NCBI RefSeq assembly: GCF_000365425.1
Contig: NZ_AQOV01000001.1
Span: 1,178,001-1,242,000 of the forward strand
Length of the DNA: 64,000 bases
DNA from: Methylomonas sp. MK1
GTDB taxonomy: Bacteria > Pseudomonadota > Gammaproteobacteria > Methylococcales > Methylomonadaceae
Direction of reading: 5' to 3'
Below the pieces are notes generated by a model. The model did not search any database and was not told the DNA's origin. It saw only the letters and a list, made by a program, of their open reading frames with translations. Position numbers and translations under genes: made by a program. Of the stretch, positions 18,965-28,458 are shown piece by piece (position 1 is the first letter of the stretch; every line of letters begins with the position of its first letter).

Positions 18965-20213
18965 GGCTCACAACACTGGCTGCGGCAACCGCTTTTTGTT
19001 TAAGCGCGGCGATTTTGTCGGACATTTTTTCCGCAATCAGCGGGTAAAGATTCGGCGCAAACTCCACGGTTCTATCGTCCACTTTACGCAAGAAGCCGCG
19101 ACTGAGCAGCAAGCCGACCACGAACATGCGCGACCAATCCGAATAGCGCCGGGCTTTTTCCAAGTCGGACTTTTCGATGACCATTTCCAGTTCGTCGTTT
19201 TCGTTGATCCGAAACTCGGTGAATTGCCGCAGGCATTCAAACACCAGCTCTTCTTCCTGGATCGTTAACGGTCCCGGTGCGGTAAATTCCAAGCGGTAAG
19301 ACAGTAATACCGTGAAAAAATCCACCATCGCCGCGCAGGCAAATGCGAACCAAGAAAACCCGCGCCACATCGCAAACGAGGGTTTAACTTCTTCGACAAA
19401 CTGTTTATAGGTCATTAGCAAGGGCGCGTCGGGTAAAGATAAGCCCATGCTGCTGGCCAGTTGATTCACGCCGAGTTGAATATCCTGATAATTCTTTAAA
19501 AATTGTGAATAAGTAGCTTCCTTGTCGTTAGTCACATCCAGTTCATTCAGGTTACTTTGCAGCAGCCTAATATTGCTGTCCAACGTCTGAAATGCTTGTT
19601 CCTGCTGTTGTAAGGCCTGCTTTTTTTCCTGATAAATTTGGTTGTAGTGACGCCAGAACGGCCCCTCTCCCACCTGATTTTTATAGCCGGGCCCGATCTG
19701 ATTATGGGTGCCAAAATACGCCTGACTGGCATCCAGCGAAGCTTTTTCCAGATCAAGTTTTTGTTGGTGCAACATCTGGCTTTTAACTTGCAGAATGCCG
19801 TCCAAATAACTTTTGGTTTGCTGCCTTAACTCATTCAGCCTATTGATATGCAGGGTTTCCTGCTCGGATATTTCGTAAAACTTGAAATAGGAAAAAGTCA
19901 CCGAAGCGGCAATCGCCACCGCTAGAGACGCTACCACAGTAAAGTAGCGCATCCTGTTGGCTTTCCAATGGATGCCGGCCATTTCCAAAGAACAGATAAC
20001 GATGATGGATTGAATGGCGACGGTAATCACCAACGCAATCCAGGGCGTAATGAAATGCGATAAACCGTAATAAGTGGTAAAGCCGGACGACAGGCTAAGC
20101 ATCAGGACGATGGGTATCGTCCAGATACGCAACATGCTGACAAACAGGGTTTGAATGCGGTTAATAAAATAACCGAGTCCGGTGGAACGTATTTTGATGC
20201 TGGGATTTGTCAT
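18957..20213 (-). CDS. Membrane protein with long coiled coil, unknown function
   Basis: The 418-residue protein has three N-terminal membrane helices (about 27-48, 53-75, 86-108), a coiled-coil region (about 115-255), a fourth hydrophobic helix (about 285-305) and a cytosolic C-terminal domain. With this topology the coil may face the periplasm. ATG 20213 lies 42 nt after the cysK stop. It heads the four-gene unknown block and may be transcribed with the sigmaE operon upstream. I do not recognise a family. Confidence 0.78.
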   Translation of the reverse strand: MTNPSIKIRSTGLGYFINRIQTLFVSMLRIWTIPIVLMLSLSSGFTTYYGLSHFITPWIALVITVAIQSIIVICSLEMAGIHWKANRMRYFTVVASLAVAIAASVTFSYFKFYEISEQETLHINRLNELRQQTKSYLDGILQVKSQMLHQQKLDLEKASLDASQAYFGTHNQIGPGYKNQVGEGPFWRHYNQIYQEKKQALQQQEQAFQTLDSNIRLLQSNLNELDVTNDKEATYSQFLKNYQDIQLGVNQLASSMGLSLPDAPLLMTYKQFVEEVKPSFAMWRGFSWFAFACAAMVDFFTVLLSYRLEFTAPGPLTIQEEELVFECLRQFTEFRINENDELEMVIEKSDLEKARRYSDWSRMFVVGLLLSRGFLRKVDDRTVEFAPNLYPLIAEKMSDKIAALKQKAVAAASVVSHE

Positions 20214-20255
20214 TGTTATTATTGTTGCTCCAGCAGAATGCGGGATAAAACGGCG

Positions 20256-21164
20256 TTAGCTCATACTCAAATAGCGCTCACCGGTATCGTGAATAATGGT
20301 CACCACGGTTTTACCGGCACCCATCTGCGCCGCGACGCGTACCGCCGCGCAAACACTGGCACCGGAGGAAATACCGGCCATAATGCCCTCTTCTTCGATC
20401 AGCCTTTTGCGCATCGTAAAGGCTTCCTCGGTCGTGACCAATTCGATGCCATCCAGCAGATCGACTTCCAGATTCTTGGGCACAAAACCTGGCCCTATGC
20501 CCTGAATTTTGTGCGGTGTATGAGTGCCACCCGAGATGACCGGGGATTCAGCCGGCTCAACGGCAATCACTTGAAATTGCGGTTTACGGTTCTTGATCAC
20601 GTCGGCAACCCCGGAAATGGTACCGCCGGTACCTACTCCGCAAACAAAAGCGTCGACTTGGCCGTCGGTAGCCGACCAGATTTCCTGGGCGGTGGTTTGT
20701 CTGTGAACTTCAGGGTTAGCCGGATTTTCGAATTGATGGGGCATAAATGCCCCCGGTGTCTGTCTGACTATTTCCTGCGCCTTGGCAATTGCGCCGGTCA
20801 TGCCTTCAGCACCCGGCGTCAACACGATTTCCGCACCATACAATGTCAATAATTGCCGGCGCTCGATCGACATAGTGTCGGGCATTGTCAAAATACAATG
20901 ATAACCGCGGGCGGCGGCAATCATGGCTAAGGCAATACCGGTATTGCCGGAGGTCGGCTCCACAATAGTGCCACCGTTGCGTAAGCGACCCGCTCTCTCG
21001 GCGGCCTGAATCATGGCCAGACCGATTCTGTCCTTGACTGAACCGCCGGGGTTTCTTGATTCCAGTTTCGCCAGCACAGTCGCGGAGTTTTCCAACACGA
21101 CTTTATGTAATTTCACTAATGGCGTATTGCCGATCAATTGCGTTACATTGCTGGCGGTAGGCAT
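20256..21164 (-). CDS. cysK: Cysteine synthase (O-acetylserine sulfhydrylase)
   Basis: This PLP enzyme makes L-cysteine from O-acetylserine and sulfide. The 302-residue sequence has the N-terminal [16 protein letters not shown] lysine in [11 protein letters not shown] (Lys44), the substrate loop [12 protein letters not shown], the phosphate-binding [11 protein letters not shown] and the C-terminal GISSGAS. The features fit CysK better than CysM. SD GAGGT precedes ATG 21164. It follows degP by 13 nt on the same strand, an unusual partner for a sigmaE operon. Confidence 0.93.
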   Translation of the reverse strand: MPTASNVTQLIGNTPLVKLHKVVLENSATVLAKLESRNPGGSVKDRIGLAMIQAAERAGRLRNGGTIVEPTSGNTGIALAMIAAARGYHCILTMPDTMSIERRQLLTLYGAEIVLTPGAEGMTGAIAKAQEIVRQTPGAFMPHQFENPANPEVHRQTTAQEIWSATDGQVDAFVCGVGTGGTISGVADVIKNRKPQFQVIAVEPAESPVISGGTHTPHKIQGIGPGFVPKNLEVDLLDGIELVTTEEAFTMRKRLIEEEGIMAGISSGASVCAAVRVAAQMGAGKTVVTIIHDTGERYLSMS

Positions 21165-21177
21165 TGAGTTACCTCAA

Positions 21178-22581
21178 TTATTTCTCGATTTTAAACGCTA
21201 AAAACACCGGACTGCCGTTACGTTGTACCAAAAGTGCTATCGATTTTTCAACCGGTAATTTCGCGACGATGGAATTAAACTCGGCGGCATCGCGCACCAC
21301 ATTATTTTGAATGCGCAAAATAATGTCACCTGGCTGAATACCGGCATCCATCGCAATACCTTTGTTCACTTTTTGAACTATTACACCGTTCTTTTCCACC
21401 TGTGATTGTTGACGTTGTTCGGCGGTTAAATCGGCCACGGCCAAGCCCAGACGGTTCACCGCCACTTCAGGGGCGGCGGCGGGCGCGTTTGCCAAAGAGG
21501 AAGGTTGCGCAGGCAGCAAACCGATTTTCACACTAAGATCCTGCTTATCGCCTTGACGAATGATTTTAACCTTGGCTTTTTCATCGATGGGCGTCATGCC
21601 CACTCTAGGCGGCAGTTCGCCAGAAGTTTCAATGACTTGACCATTAAACTCGACAATAATATCGCCGATTTGAATGCCGGCTTTTTCTGCAGGTCCGCCT
21701 GGTATCACTTTAGAAACCAAGGCGCCGTGCGGCCGGTCCATACCAAACGACTCCGCCAACTGCCGAGTCACGTCCTGAATTTGTACACCCAACCAGCCAC
21801 GCGACACTTTACCCTTGCTTTTGATTTGGTCGACTACGTTCATCGCCACATCGATAGGAATCGCAAACGATAAACCCATATAGCCGCCGGAACGGCTGTA
21901 GATTTGCGAGTTAATCCCTACGACCTTGCCTTGCATATTGAATAAGGGGCCGCCTGAATTGCCCGGATTGATGGCGACGTCGGTTTGGATGAACGGCACA
22001 TAATTGCCATCCGGCAGACTGCGCCCTTTAGCACTGACGATACCGGCGGTGACGGATTGATCAAAACCAAACGGCGTACCGATGGCCAAAACCCACTCGC
22101 CCACTTGCAATTGCTCCGGCGAACCGACTTCCACTACCGGCAGGTCTTTGGCCTCTACCTTCAACAAGGCCACATCGGTGCTTTCGTCGGAGCCGATCAA
22201 TTTGGCGATCAACTCCCGGCGATCTTTCAATTTGACGACAATCTCGGAGGCATTGTTGACTACATGGTGGTTAGTCAAGACGTATCCGTCTTTGGAAATC
22301 ACAAACCCCGAGCCTAGAGAGTTAGTCTCCCGTGGGGAGTTACCACGCCCCGGCCCCTGAAAAAACCGTCGAAAAAACTCTTCCATTTCCGGTGGCATAT
22401 CCTCCGGCATTTGCTGCTGATCGACGCCGGCTTGCGGGTCGGCAGCCTTTTGGGTCGTGCTGATGTTAACCACCGCATCCCCATTGGTTTTCACCATTTC
22501 GGTAAAATCGGGTAATTGCGCATAGCTTGCATCAATCGCCAATAAAAATATCAAAACTCCATAAAACAGCTTATTAAGCAT
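21178..22581 (-). CDS. degP: Periplasmic serine protease/chaperone, DegP/MucD family
   Basis: Envelope quality-control protease. The ATG at 22581 is preferred because GGAG lies just upstream; another in-frame ATG is at 22596. The 467-residue protein has a signal peptide (about 1-21), a trypsin-like domain with catalytic His106 (TNHHVV), Asp136 (STDVALL) and Ser209 (INPGNSGGPLF), and two PDZ domains (about 255-345 and 370-460). A Gln/Met/Phe-rich loop before the protease core is typical of the family. Its position last in rpoE-rseA-rseB-degP matches the algU-mucA-mucB-mucD order of pseudomonads. Confidence 0.95.
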   Translation of the reverse strand: MLNKLFYGVLIFLLAIDASYAQLPDFTEMVKTNGDAVVNISTTQKAADPQAGVDQQQMPEDMPPEMEEFFRRFFQGPGRGNSPRETNSLGSGFVISKDGYVLTNHHVVNNASEIVVKLKDRRELIAKLIGSDESTDVALLKVEAKDLPVVEVGSPEQLQVGEWVLAIGTPFGFDQSVTAGIVSAKGRSLPDGNYVPFIQTDVAINPGNSGGPLFNMQGKVVGINSQIYSRSGGYMGLSFAIPIDVAMNVVDQIKSKGKVSRGWLGVQIQDVTRQLAESFGMDRPHGALVSKVIPGGPAEKAGIQIGDIIVEFNGQVIETSGELPPRVGMTPIDEKAKVKIIRQGDKQDLSVKIGLLPAQPSSLANAPAAAPEVAVNRLGLAVADLTAEQRQQSQVEKNGVIVQKVNKGIAMDAGIQPGDIILRIQNNVVRDAAEFNSIVAKLPVEKSIALLVQRNGSPVFLAFKIEK

Positions 22582-22624
22582 GTAATCTCCACTCATACAT
22601 TTGATTTGTTACAAAAAGGACACG

Positions 22625-23569
22625 CTAACGTAGCGCTATGCCGTCAGCAATTAGCTCGACTGTTTTGGCGGGTACTTCACCCAATACGGTGAATTGGGTA
22701 TCGCCAATCACCTTACTGAACGAATTAACAGAACCCAGACTATGCAAACCGTTCATACCTTGCGATTCTTTGGCTTCCAGATACACCGACACCGTAGAAA
22801 AACCGTCGCTAATCAATAAATGATCTACGGCTTTTTGAGATTGCTGGATGGAATTGCGAATAAAAAATACCGGCTCAAACCCAGCCGGCCAATTCTTCAA
22901 TACGAATGTGGCGTTTTCAAACGGTTCGGCTTGAGCAGTGTGGATATGTTTGACATGAAAGCTGTTGTCGTCGACATTGCCGGTGTGGGGCTCGGCTACG
23001 GAATCGGTCATTAAATCGGTGAACACTACTTGCTCAAGGATACTGCCGTCCAAATTGTAAACTTCGACTTTCAGCGGCAAAAAATGTTGGGTATCCACCC
23101 AGATTTTTCTCGGGTAGCGCAGCGCATCGGTAGGCTCAACACTGACGATTTGCGTCGGCAACATCGCGATGGATTCCTGACCCGACAAAACTAATTGATA
23201 ATTTTTTTCCAGGTTAGCGGTGTTCTGCGGCAAATTGACGATAAACGAACTATCCAGCGGATGGTGGTTGACCACTTTTTGACTGGTTTCCTTGAATGTG
23301 CAAGTCACTTCGTTCGATTTACGCGTCACTTCCCGCATCGGCGAATTCAAAGAAGCCAAGCGTTCCTGTTCGACGCCGTTTTCAACACTATGCTGATATT
23401 TCATCGTATCGAGCTGACCGTTTTTCATGAAGATCACGGTACCCCGATAGTTTAGGGTTTTCATCGCCCGGTTCATATGATCCAGCCATTGTCGGGCCGT
23501 CACTTGATCCTTCTCGGCAAAAGCGCTTTGGCAAACAACACATAGCAAAAAAGCTTTTAAAACTCTCAC
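22625..23569 (-). CDS. rseB: Sigma-E regulatory protein RseB/MucB
   Basis: Periplasmic protein that binds the anti-sigma factor RseA and protects it from proteolysis until envelope damage is sensed. I place the start at GTG 23569, giving 314 residues with signal peptide VLKAFLLCVVCQSAFA; this is close to the usual RseB length, whereas the longer frame to 23680 runs into rseA. Recognisable family sequence includes ARQWLDHMNRAMKTLNYRGT and the C-terminal VIGDTQFTVLGEVPAKTVE. Four nucleotides separate it from rseA. Confidence 0.93.
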   Translation of the reverse strand: MRVLKAFLLCVVCQSAFAEKDQVTARQWLDHMNRAMKTLNYRGTVIFMKNGQLDTMKYQHSVENGVEQERLASLNSPMREVTRKSNEVTCTFKETSQKVVNHHPLDSSFIVNLPQNTANLEKNYQLVLSGQESIAMLPTQIVSVEPTDALRYPRKIWVDTQHFLPLKVEVYNLDGSILEQVVFTDLMTDSVAEPHTGNVDDNSFHVKHIHTAQAEPFENATFVLKNWPAGFEPVFFIRNSIQQSQKAVDHLLISDGFSTVSVYLEAKESQGMNGLHSLGSVNSFSKVIGDTQFTVLGEVPAKTVELIADGIALR

Positions 23570-23573
23570 GCGC

Positions 23574-24080
23574 TTATTCCTGCCGATAGCCCACCACCCG
23601 TGCGTAGGGTTGCCCCGCTTGCACGCTATTGACATACATCGCGTTGTCATGAGCTTCCAAATAATCCTTGAATCGAGCATGCATTTCCTCGGCTGACGCC
23701 TCTTTACCCTGAGCCACCATCTCGACCGCGCCGAAAGGGTTATGCATTTGCTTATCCACTTTAGTGCTGACCCACACCACGGCCAGTGCTACCGACGCGG
23801 CAATCGCCAACGCAGCCTTTTGCCAATTTACCGCCGACTTTTTCCGAGGTAAGAAATAGGTAGGTTCTTGGCGTATCTGTTCGTGAATCTTGTCCACAAA
23901 ATCGCTGGTAACGTGAGAATATTCGCCACTCCTCATGACTTGACTGGCAATTTGATAGCGACGCAACTTGTCTTTCAGCAAACCGTCGTTCTGCAAAGTT
24001 TTTAATAGCGACAGTGCTTGCTGACTATCCAGTTCGTCGTCTATCAGTTGAGAAAGTTTTTCGTTAAGTTGTTCTTGCAT
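23574..24080 (-). CDS. rseA: Anti-sigma-E factor RseA/MucA
   Basis: A 168-residue inner-membrane anti-sigma factor. The N-terminal cytosolic domain (EKLSQLIDDELDSQQALSLL) matches the sigma-binding region of the RseA/MucA family. One membrane helix follows (about 85-104), then a periplasmic tail that would contact RseB. ATG 24080 follows AAAGGTG. The gene lies 10 nt after rpoE. Confidence 0.92.
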   Translation of the reverse strand: MQEQLNEKLSQLIDDELDSQQALSLLKTLQNDGLLKDKLRRYQIASQVMRSGEYSHVTSDFVDKIHEQIRQEPTYFLPRKKSAVNWQKAALAIAASVALAVVWVSTKVDKQMHNPFGAVEMVAQGKEASAEEMHARFKDYLEAHDNAMYVNSVQAGQPYARVVGYRQE

Positions 24081-24090
24081 CGATACACCT

Positions 24091-24681
24091 TTAGTCGAGC
24101 AATGGGTTTAATTTTTGGTCTATGGCTTCGCGAGCCCTAAAAATCCGCGAGCGTACCGTTCCGATGGGGCAATCCATTGCTTCCGCGATTTCTTCGTAAC
24201 TCATCCCTTCAAACTCCCTGAGCGTAATTGCAATCCGCATCTCTTCTGGTAACCTCTCGATAGCCGATTTGATGACCGCCACGATTTGTTCGTTCATCAA
24301 CAAATTTTCCGGCGTTTCTATATCTTTTAGTTGTGGCGCGTTTTCTACTTGTTCGGCATCTTGAACATCGATCTCGTAATCAAAATGACGGCGCGAACGC
24401 GACAACAAATAGTTTTTGGCGGTGTTAATCGCTATGCGATACAACCAAGTGTAAAAGGCGCTGTCACCGCGAAAATCTCCCAAGGCCCGGTAAGCCTTGA
24501 TGAAGCTGTCCTGCGCCACATCCTGAGCTTCGCTCGGATCCTTGACGTACCGATTCACCAAGTGGACGATCTTGTGCTGGTATTTGATCACCAAAAGATC
24601 GAAGGCGGATTTATCGCCTTGCTGCACACGGCGTACCAGCTCTTGATCCAGATCTTCGGTATTCGTTTCTTGTTCGTTCAC
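24091..24681 (-). CDS. rpoE: RNA polymerase sigma-E factor (AlgU/RpoE)
   Basis: An ECF sigma factor for envelope stress. The 196-residue sequence has region 2 (DLLVIKYQHKIVHLVNRYV, then AQDSFIKAYRALGDFRG, TWLYRIAINTAKNYL) and region 4 (LPEEMRIAITLREFEGMSYE, then GTVRSRIFRAREAID). The start codon is GTG at 24681. It is divergent from nadB, the arrangement known in many gammaproteobacteria. Autoregulation is expected for the family, but I found no well-spaced sigmaE promoter upstream. Confidence 0.96.
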   Translation of the reverse strand: MNEQETNTEDLDQELVRRVQQGDKSAFDLLVIKYQHKIVHLVNRYVKDPSEAQDVAQDSFIKAYRALGDFRGDSAFYTWLYRIAINTAKNYLLSRSRRHFDYEIDVQDAEQVENAPQLKDIETPENLLMNEQIVAVIKSAIERLPEEMRIAITLREFEGMSYEEIAEAMDCPIGTVRSRIFRAREAIDQKLNPLLD

Positions 24682-24808
24682 TGCGCTATTTTGATATTGA
24701 AGTGGACAGAATTAAACCTCATTAGTTCTGGCAACACAAAAAAAATTACCGCAAGATTAAAACCAGATATTATTCAAAAACGCTAAAACTATTCATCCGG
24801 CCGCAAAG

Positions 24809-26464
24809 TTGACCACACTGACAGCAAACCAACCCATCAATACCGCTGATTCCTATTATGACATCCTTATCGCCGGCAGCGGCGGCGCCGGCCTGAGTCT
24901 TGCGCTGCATCTTGCCGACACCTACAAGGTCGCGGTGCTCGCCAAATTCGCACTGACCGAATGCAGCACTTATTACGCCCAAGGCGGTATCTCCGCGGTA
25001 TTCGACGAAGAATACGATTCCATCGAATCGCATATCGAAGACACCTTGATCGCCGGCGCCGGTCTATGCGACGCGGAGATCGTTAGACTCACCGTCGCTC
25101 AAGGCCGTCGAAGCATCGAATGGCTACGTCAACAAGGCGTGAACTTTACCGAAGAGCGTAACGCCGACGGCGCCAAACAATTGCATTTAAACCGCGAAGG
25201 CGGCCACTCGCACCGCCGCATCGTTCACACCGACGATGCCACCGGCAAAGCGGTCTCGCTATCGTTGATCGAACGCGCCCAGGCTCACCCCAACATTACC
25301 CTGCTGGAATATCACAACGTTGTCGAATTAATCACCGCCAACAAATTAGGCGCGAGCGAACAACGCATATGCGGCGCCTATGTGTTGGACAGCAAATCAG
25401 GCAGCATCAAATCGATAGCTGCGAAAGTGGTGGTATTGGCGACGGGCGGCGCCAACAAGGTTTATCTGTATTCAACTAATCCGCATATTTCCAGCGGAGA
25501 CGGGATTGCGTTGGCCTGGCGGGCCGGCTGCCGGATCAGCAATATGGAATTCATGCAATTTCATCCCACCTGCCTGTATCACCCGACCGCGCGTTCGTTT
25601 TTAATCAGCGAAGCGGTGCGCGGCGAAGGTGCGCATTTGATCTTGCCCGACGGCGAGCGCTTCATGCGCCGTTACGACGAGCGTATGGAATTAGCGCCGC
25701 GCGATATCGTCGCCCGCGCCATCGATAGCGAAATCAAGAAACACGGCATCGAATGCGTCTATCTGGACATCAGCCACAAATCCCGGGAGTTCATCCAGAA
25801 GCACTTTCCCACTATTTATATGCAGTGTTTGGAACTGGACATCGACATCAGTCAGCAACCGATTCCCGTGGTACCGGCTGCGCATTACACTTGCGGCGGC
25901 GTATTAACCGATGCCAACGCCCGCACCGACATCCCCGGCCTTTACGCCATCGGCGAGGTCGCCTGTACCGGATTGCACGGCGCCAATCGCATGGCCAGCA
26001 ACTCCTTGTTGGAATGCCTAGTATTCGCCGAACAAGCCAATCAGGACATTCGCCGCAGATTCGCGCAATTACCGGAACCGCTGCCGCTGCCGGATTGGGA
26101 CGAATCCAAAGTCGGCGACTCTGACGAGGAAGTGGTAATCGCGCACAATTGGGACGAATTGCGCCGTTTCATGTGGGATTACGTCGGCATCGTTCGCACC
26201 AACAAACGCCTGGAACGGGCGATGAACCGCCTGGTGTTGCTAAAAGAAGAAATCGCCGAGTACTACGGCCAGTTCCGCATTACCAGCGACCTGCTGGAAC
26301 TGCGCAATCTGGTCATCGTCGCCGAACTGATCATCCGCTGCGCGCAGCAGCGCAAGGAAAGCCGGGGCTTGCATTACACCAAGGATTATCCCGATTTGGA
26401 CAACAGTCAGCCGCCGCAAAACACCGTATTGACGCCGGAGAAACCCGGCCGGAGAGCTCACTGA
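24809..26464 (+). CDS. nadB: L-aspartate oxidase
   Basis: This flavoenzyme oxidises L-aspartate to iminoaspartate in de novo NAD synthesis. The 551-residue protein has the FAD-binding [11 protein letters not shown], the [12 protein letters not shown] loop, the active-site region [12 protein letters not shown], and [20 protein letters not shown]. The start appears to be TTG 24809, as no suitable ATG precedes the FAD motif. Ribosome-site sequence is poor. Divergent from rpoE with 127 bp between the starts. Confidence 0.95.
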   Translation: MTTLTANQPINTADSYYDILIAGSGGAGLSLALHLADTYKVAVLAKFALTECSTYYAQGGISAVFDEEYDSIESHIEDTLIAGAGLCDAEIVRLTVAQGRRSIEWLRQQGVNFTEERNADGAKQLHLNREGGHSHRRIVHTDDATGKAVSLSLIERAQAHPNITLLEYHNVVELITANKLGASEQRICGAYVLDSKSGSIKSIAAKVVVLATGGANKVYLYSTNPHISSGDGIALAWRAGCRISNMEFMQFHPTCLYHPTARSFLISEAVRGEGAHLILPDGERFMRRYDERMELAPRDIVARAIDSEIKKHGIECVYLDISHKSREFIQKHFPTIYMQCLELDIDISQQPIPVVPAAHYTCGGVLTDANARTDIPGLYAIGEVACTGLHGANRMASNSLLECLVFAEQANQDIRRRFAQLPEPLPLPDWDESKVGDSDEEVVIAHNWDELRRFMWDYVGIVRTNKRLERAMNRLVLLKEEIAEYYGQFRITSDLLELRNLVIVAELIIRCAQQRKESRGLHYTKDYPDLDNSQPPQNTVLTPEKPGRRAH

Positions 26465-26722
26465 TTATCGTCGTTGTTGTGTGAAAGCACGACTAAAAAC
26501 GGGTTGGATAACCTCTTTCGGCCCGCCAACATCCGGCACCTAAACCGCAATTTTTGCTAAGAATAAACCACACCAACAGCCTGCTCTGCCGTTTGGGGCA
26601 CGTCGTTTACGGCTTATCAACCATTGGCTGCCAGGCATTTTCATCAGCCTGCGGCTGACATATTTCTGACATATTTGCCCACTAGAATCGCCGCCATACT
26701 CCTTTTTCCAGGACACTGAGCG
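26465..26722. other. Intergenic region upstream of the acyltransferase gene
   Basis: No gene is seen. An 11-bp direct repeat CTGACATATTT occurs back to back at 26655-26665 and 26666-26676, about 50 bp upstream of the next start. It could be an operator or chance AT-rich duplication. Confidence 0.35.
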
Positions 26723-28444
26723 ATGATCGATGCTGAACGCATTCTGCAAGAAACTTATCCCGACTTTAAATTTGGCAAAGACAATAAGCTGGTCGTACAA
26801 GCTTTAAAAAAACTGATCCACGAAGACGATTTCAACGACGTTATTCGCAAAAACCAACACCTGCGCGGCTTCGCCTTTCTCGACAAGCTACTGAATTACT
26901 TCAAATTCAATTATCAAGTCAGCAACGATTGCTATAACAATATTCCCTCGGAAGGCCGTCTGCTGATCGTTGCCAATCACCCAATTGGAACCCTGGACGG
27001 CTTGGCCTTGGTGAAATTGATTCGTTCTGTGCGGCCCGATGTGCGTATCGTTGCCAACCGAGTCTTGTCGCATATGGAGCCTTTGCAATCCATATTTCTG
27101 CCGGTCGATGTACTGTCCGATAAGAAAAAGCTAAAAGACGTTTATAAGGTGATGCTGGATGCACTGGAAAACGAAGAAGCCATCATTTTCTTCCCGGCCG
27201 GCGAGGTTTCGCGCATCACGCCCAAAGGCATCCGCGACGGCGCCTGGCAATCCGGCTTTATTAAACTGGCTCGCAGAGCACAGTGCCCTATCCTGCCGAT
27301 CTTCATCAAAGCCAAGAACTCGGCCTTGTTCTACAGCGCCTCGACGCTATACAAACCGTTGGGCACGATGCTGTTAGTTAAGGAGATGTTCAACAAGAAG
27401 GGCCAGGAAATCAAATTCATGGTCGGCGCGCCGGTACCTTACCAAGTGATTGCCGATAGCGAGGAAAGCAATAAACAGCTCAGTCAGCGCTTTCGCAAGC
27501 ACGTCCAAAACCTGGGCAAGAAAAACAAACCGGCGCTATTCGAGACCGTCGCCACCGTGGTGCATCCTTCCGATACCAAAGCGGTGAAGAAGGCCTTGTA
27601 CCAATCGCGTCTGCTTGGCGAAACCCGCGACGGCAAAAAGATCTTTTTATACCAGTTTCAAGACGATTGTCCGGTGATGCGGGAAATCGCCCGCTTACGC
27701 GAACTGACATTCAGAACCGTCGAAGAAGGCACCGGCCTAGCATTGGATCTAGACAAATTCGACATTTACTACAGCCACATCGTGCTGTGGGACGATAACG
27801 ATCTGGAAATCGTCGGTGCCTACCGGGTCGGAGACGGCCCTGCCATTATGGCCAGCCATGGTATAGACGGTTTTTATACGCAAACCCTGTTCGATTTACG
27901 CAACGAATTCGAAGCTTATCTACCTCACAGCATCGAGCTAGGTCGCAGCTTTGTGCAGCCGCGTTATTGGGGGCAACACAGCCTGGATTATCTTTGGTAC
28001 GGTATAGGCGCCTATTTGCGCGAACGGCCGGACATCAAATATCTATTCGGCCCGGTCAGCATCAGCAATGCCTACCCGCAGGCCGCGAAAGAACTGATTA
28101 TCGGTTTTTATCAACAGCAGTTCGCTTCCGACTTACAGAACACCAAGGCCAGAACGCCCTTCGTGATGTCCCAACAGTGCAAAGCGTTCGCGGCCACAGA
28201 ATTCAGCGCCGACTACTCCACCAGTTTCAAAATATTGAATAGCGAACTAAAAAAACTGGGCGTCAAAGTCCCTACGCTTTATAAACAATACGTGGAATTA
28301 TGTGTCGATAAAGGCTGCCATTTCGTCGCCTTCAATATCGACCCGGACTTCAATAATTGTATCGACGGCCTGATCATGGTGGAGGTCGATAAAATCGCGC
28401 CCAAGAAAAGACAACGCTACATCGAAAAATCGCTGGCCGGTTAG
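26723..28444 (+). CDS. Fused PlsC-type / GNAT-type acyltransferase (OlsF-like)
   Basis: The 573-residue protein joins two acyltransferase modules. The N-terminal half is a lysophospholipid-acyltransferase domain with NHPIGTLDG (about 85-93) and FFPAGEVSR (about 156-164). The C-terminal half (about 290-573) resembles the OlsB/hemolysin-type N-acyltransferase, with VGAYRVGDG and LELGRSFV-type blocks (IELGRSFVQPRYW). This architecture matches OlsF, the bifunctional ornithine-lipid synthase, which first N-acylates ornithine and then O-acylates lyso-ornithine lipid. The ornithine substrate is inferred. ATG 26723 is 14 nt after a CAGGA. The M14 gene follows after 14 nt. Confidence 0.82.
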   Translation: MIDAERILQETYPDFKFGKDNKLVVQALKKLIHEDDFNDVIRKNQHLRGFAFLDKLLNYFKFNYQVSNDCYNNIPSEGRLLIVANHPIGTLDGLALVKLIRSVRPDVRIVANRVLSHMEPLQSIFLPVDVLSDKKKLKDVYKVMLDALENEEAIIFFPAGEVSRITPKGIRDGAWQSGFIKLARRAQCPILPIFIKAKNSALFYSASTLYKPLGTMLLVKEMFNKKGQEIKFMVGAPVPYQVIADSEESNKQLSQRFRKHVQNLGKKNKPALFETVATVVHPSDTKAVKKALYQSRLLGETRDGKKIFLYQFQDDCPVMREIARLRELTFRTVEEGTGLALDLDKFDIYYSHIVLWDDNDLEIVGAYRVGDGPAIMASHGIDGFYTQTLFDLRNEFEAYLPHSIELGRSFVQPRYWGQHSLDYLWYGIGAYLRERPDIKYLFGPVSISNAYPQAAKELIIGFYQQQFASDLQNTKARTPFVMSQQCKAFAATEFSADYSTSFKILNSELKKLGVKVPTLYKQYVELCVDKGCHFVAFNIDPDFNNCIDGLIMVEVDKIAPKKRQRYIEKSLAG

Positions 28445-28458
28445 GGTTGCGCGAATTC

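Noticed and set aside
24682..24808. SigmaE-type promoter upstream of rpoE (GAACTA ... TCTGTC on the minus strand)
   Set aside because: The spacer is only about 12 nt, whereas sigmaE promoters use about 16, so the match is not credible.
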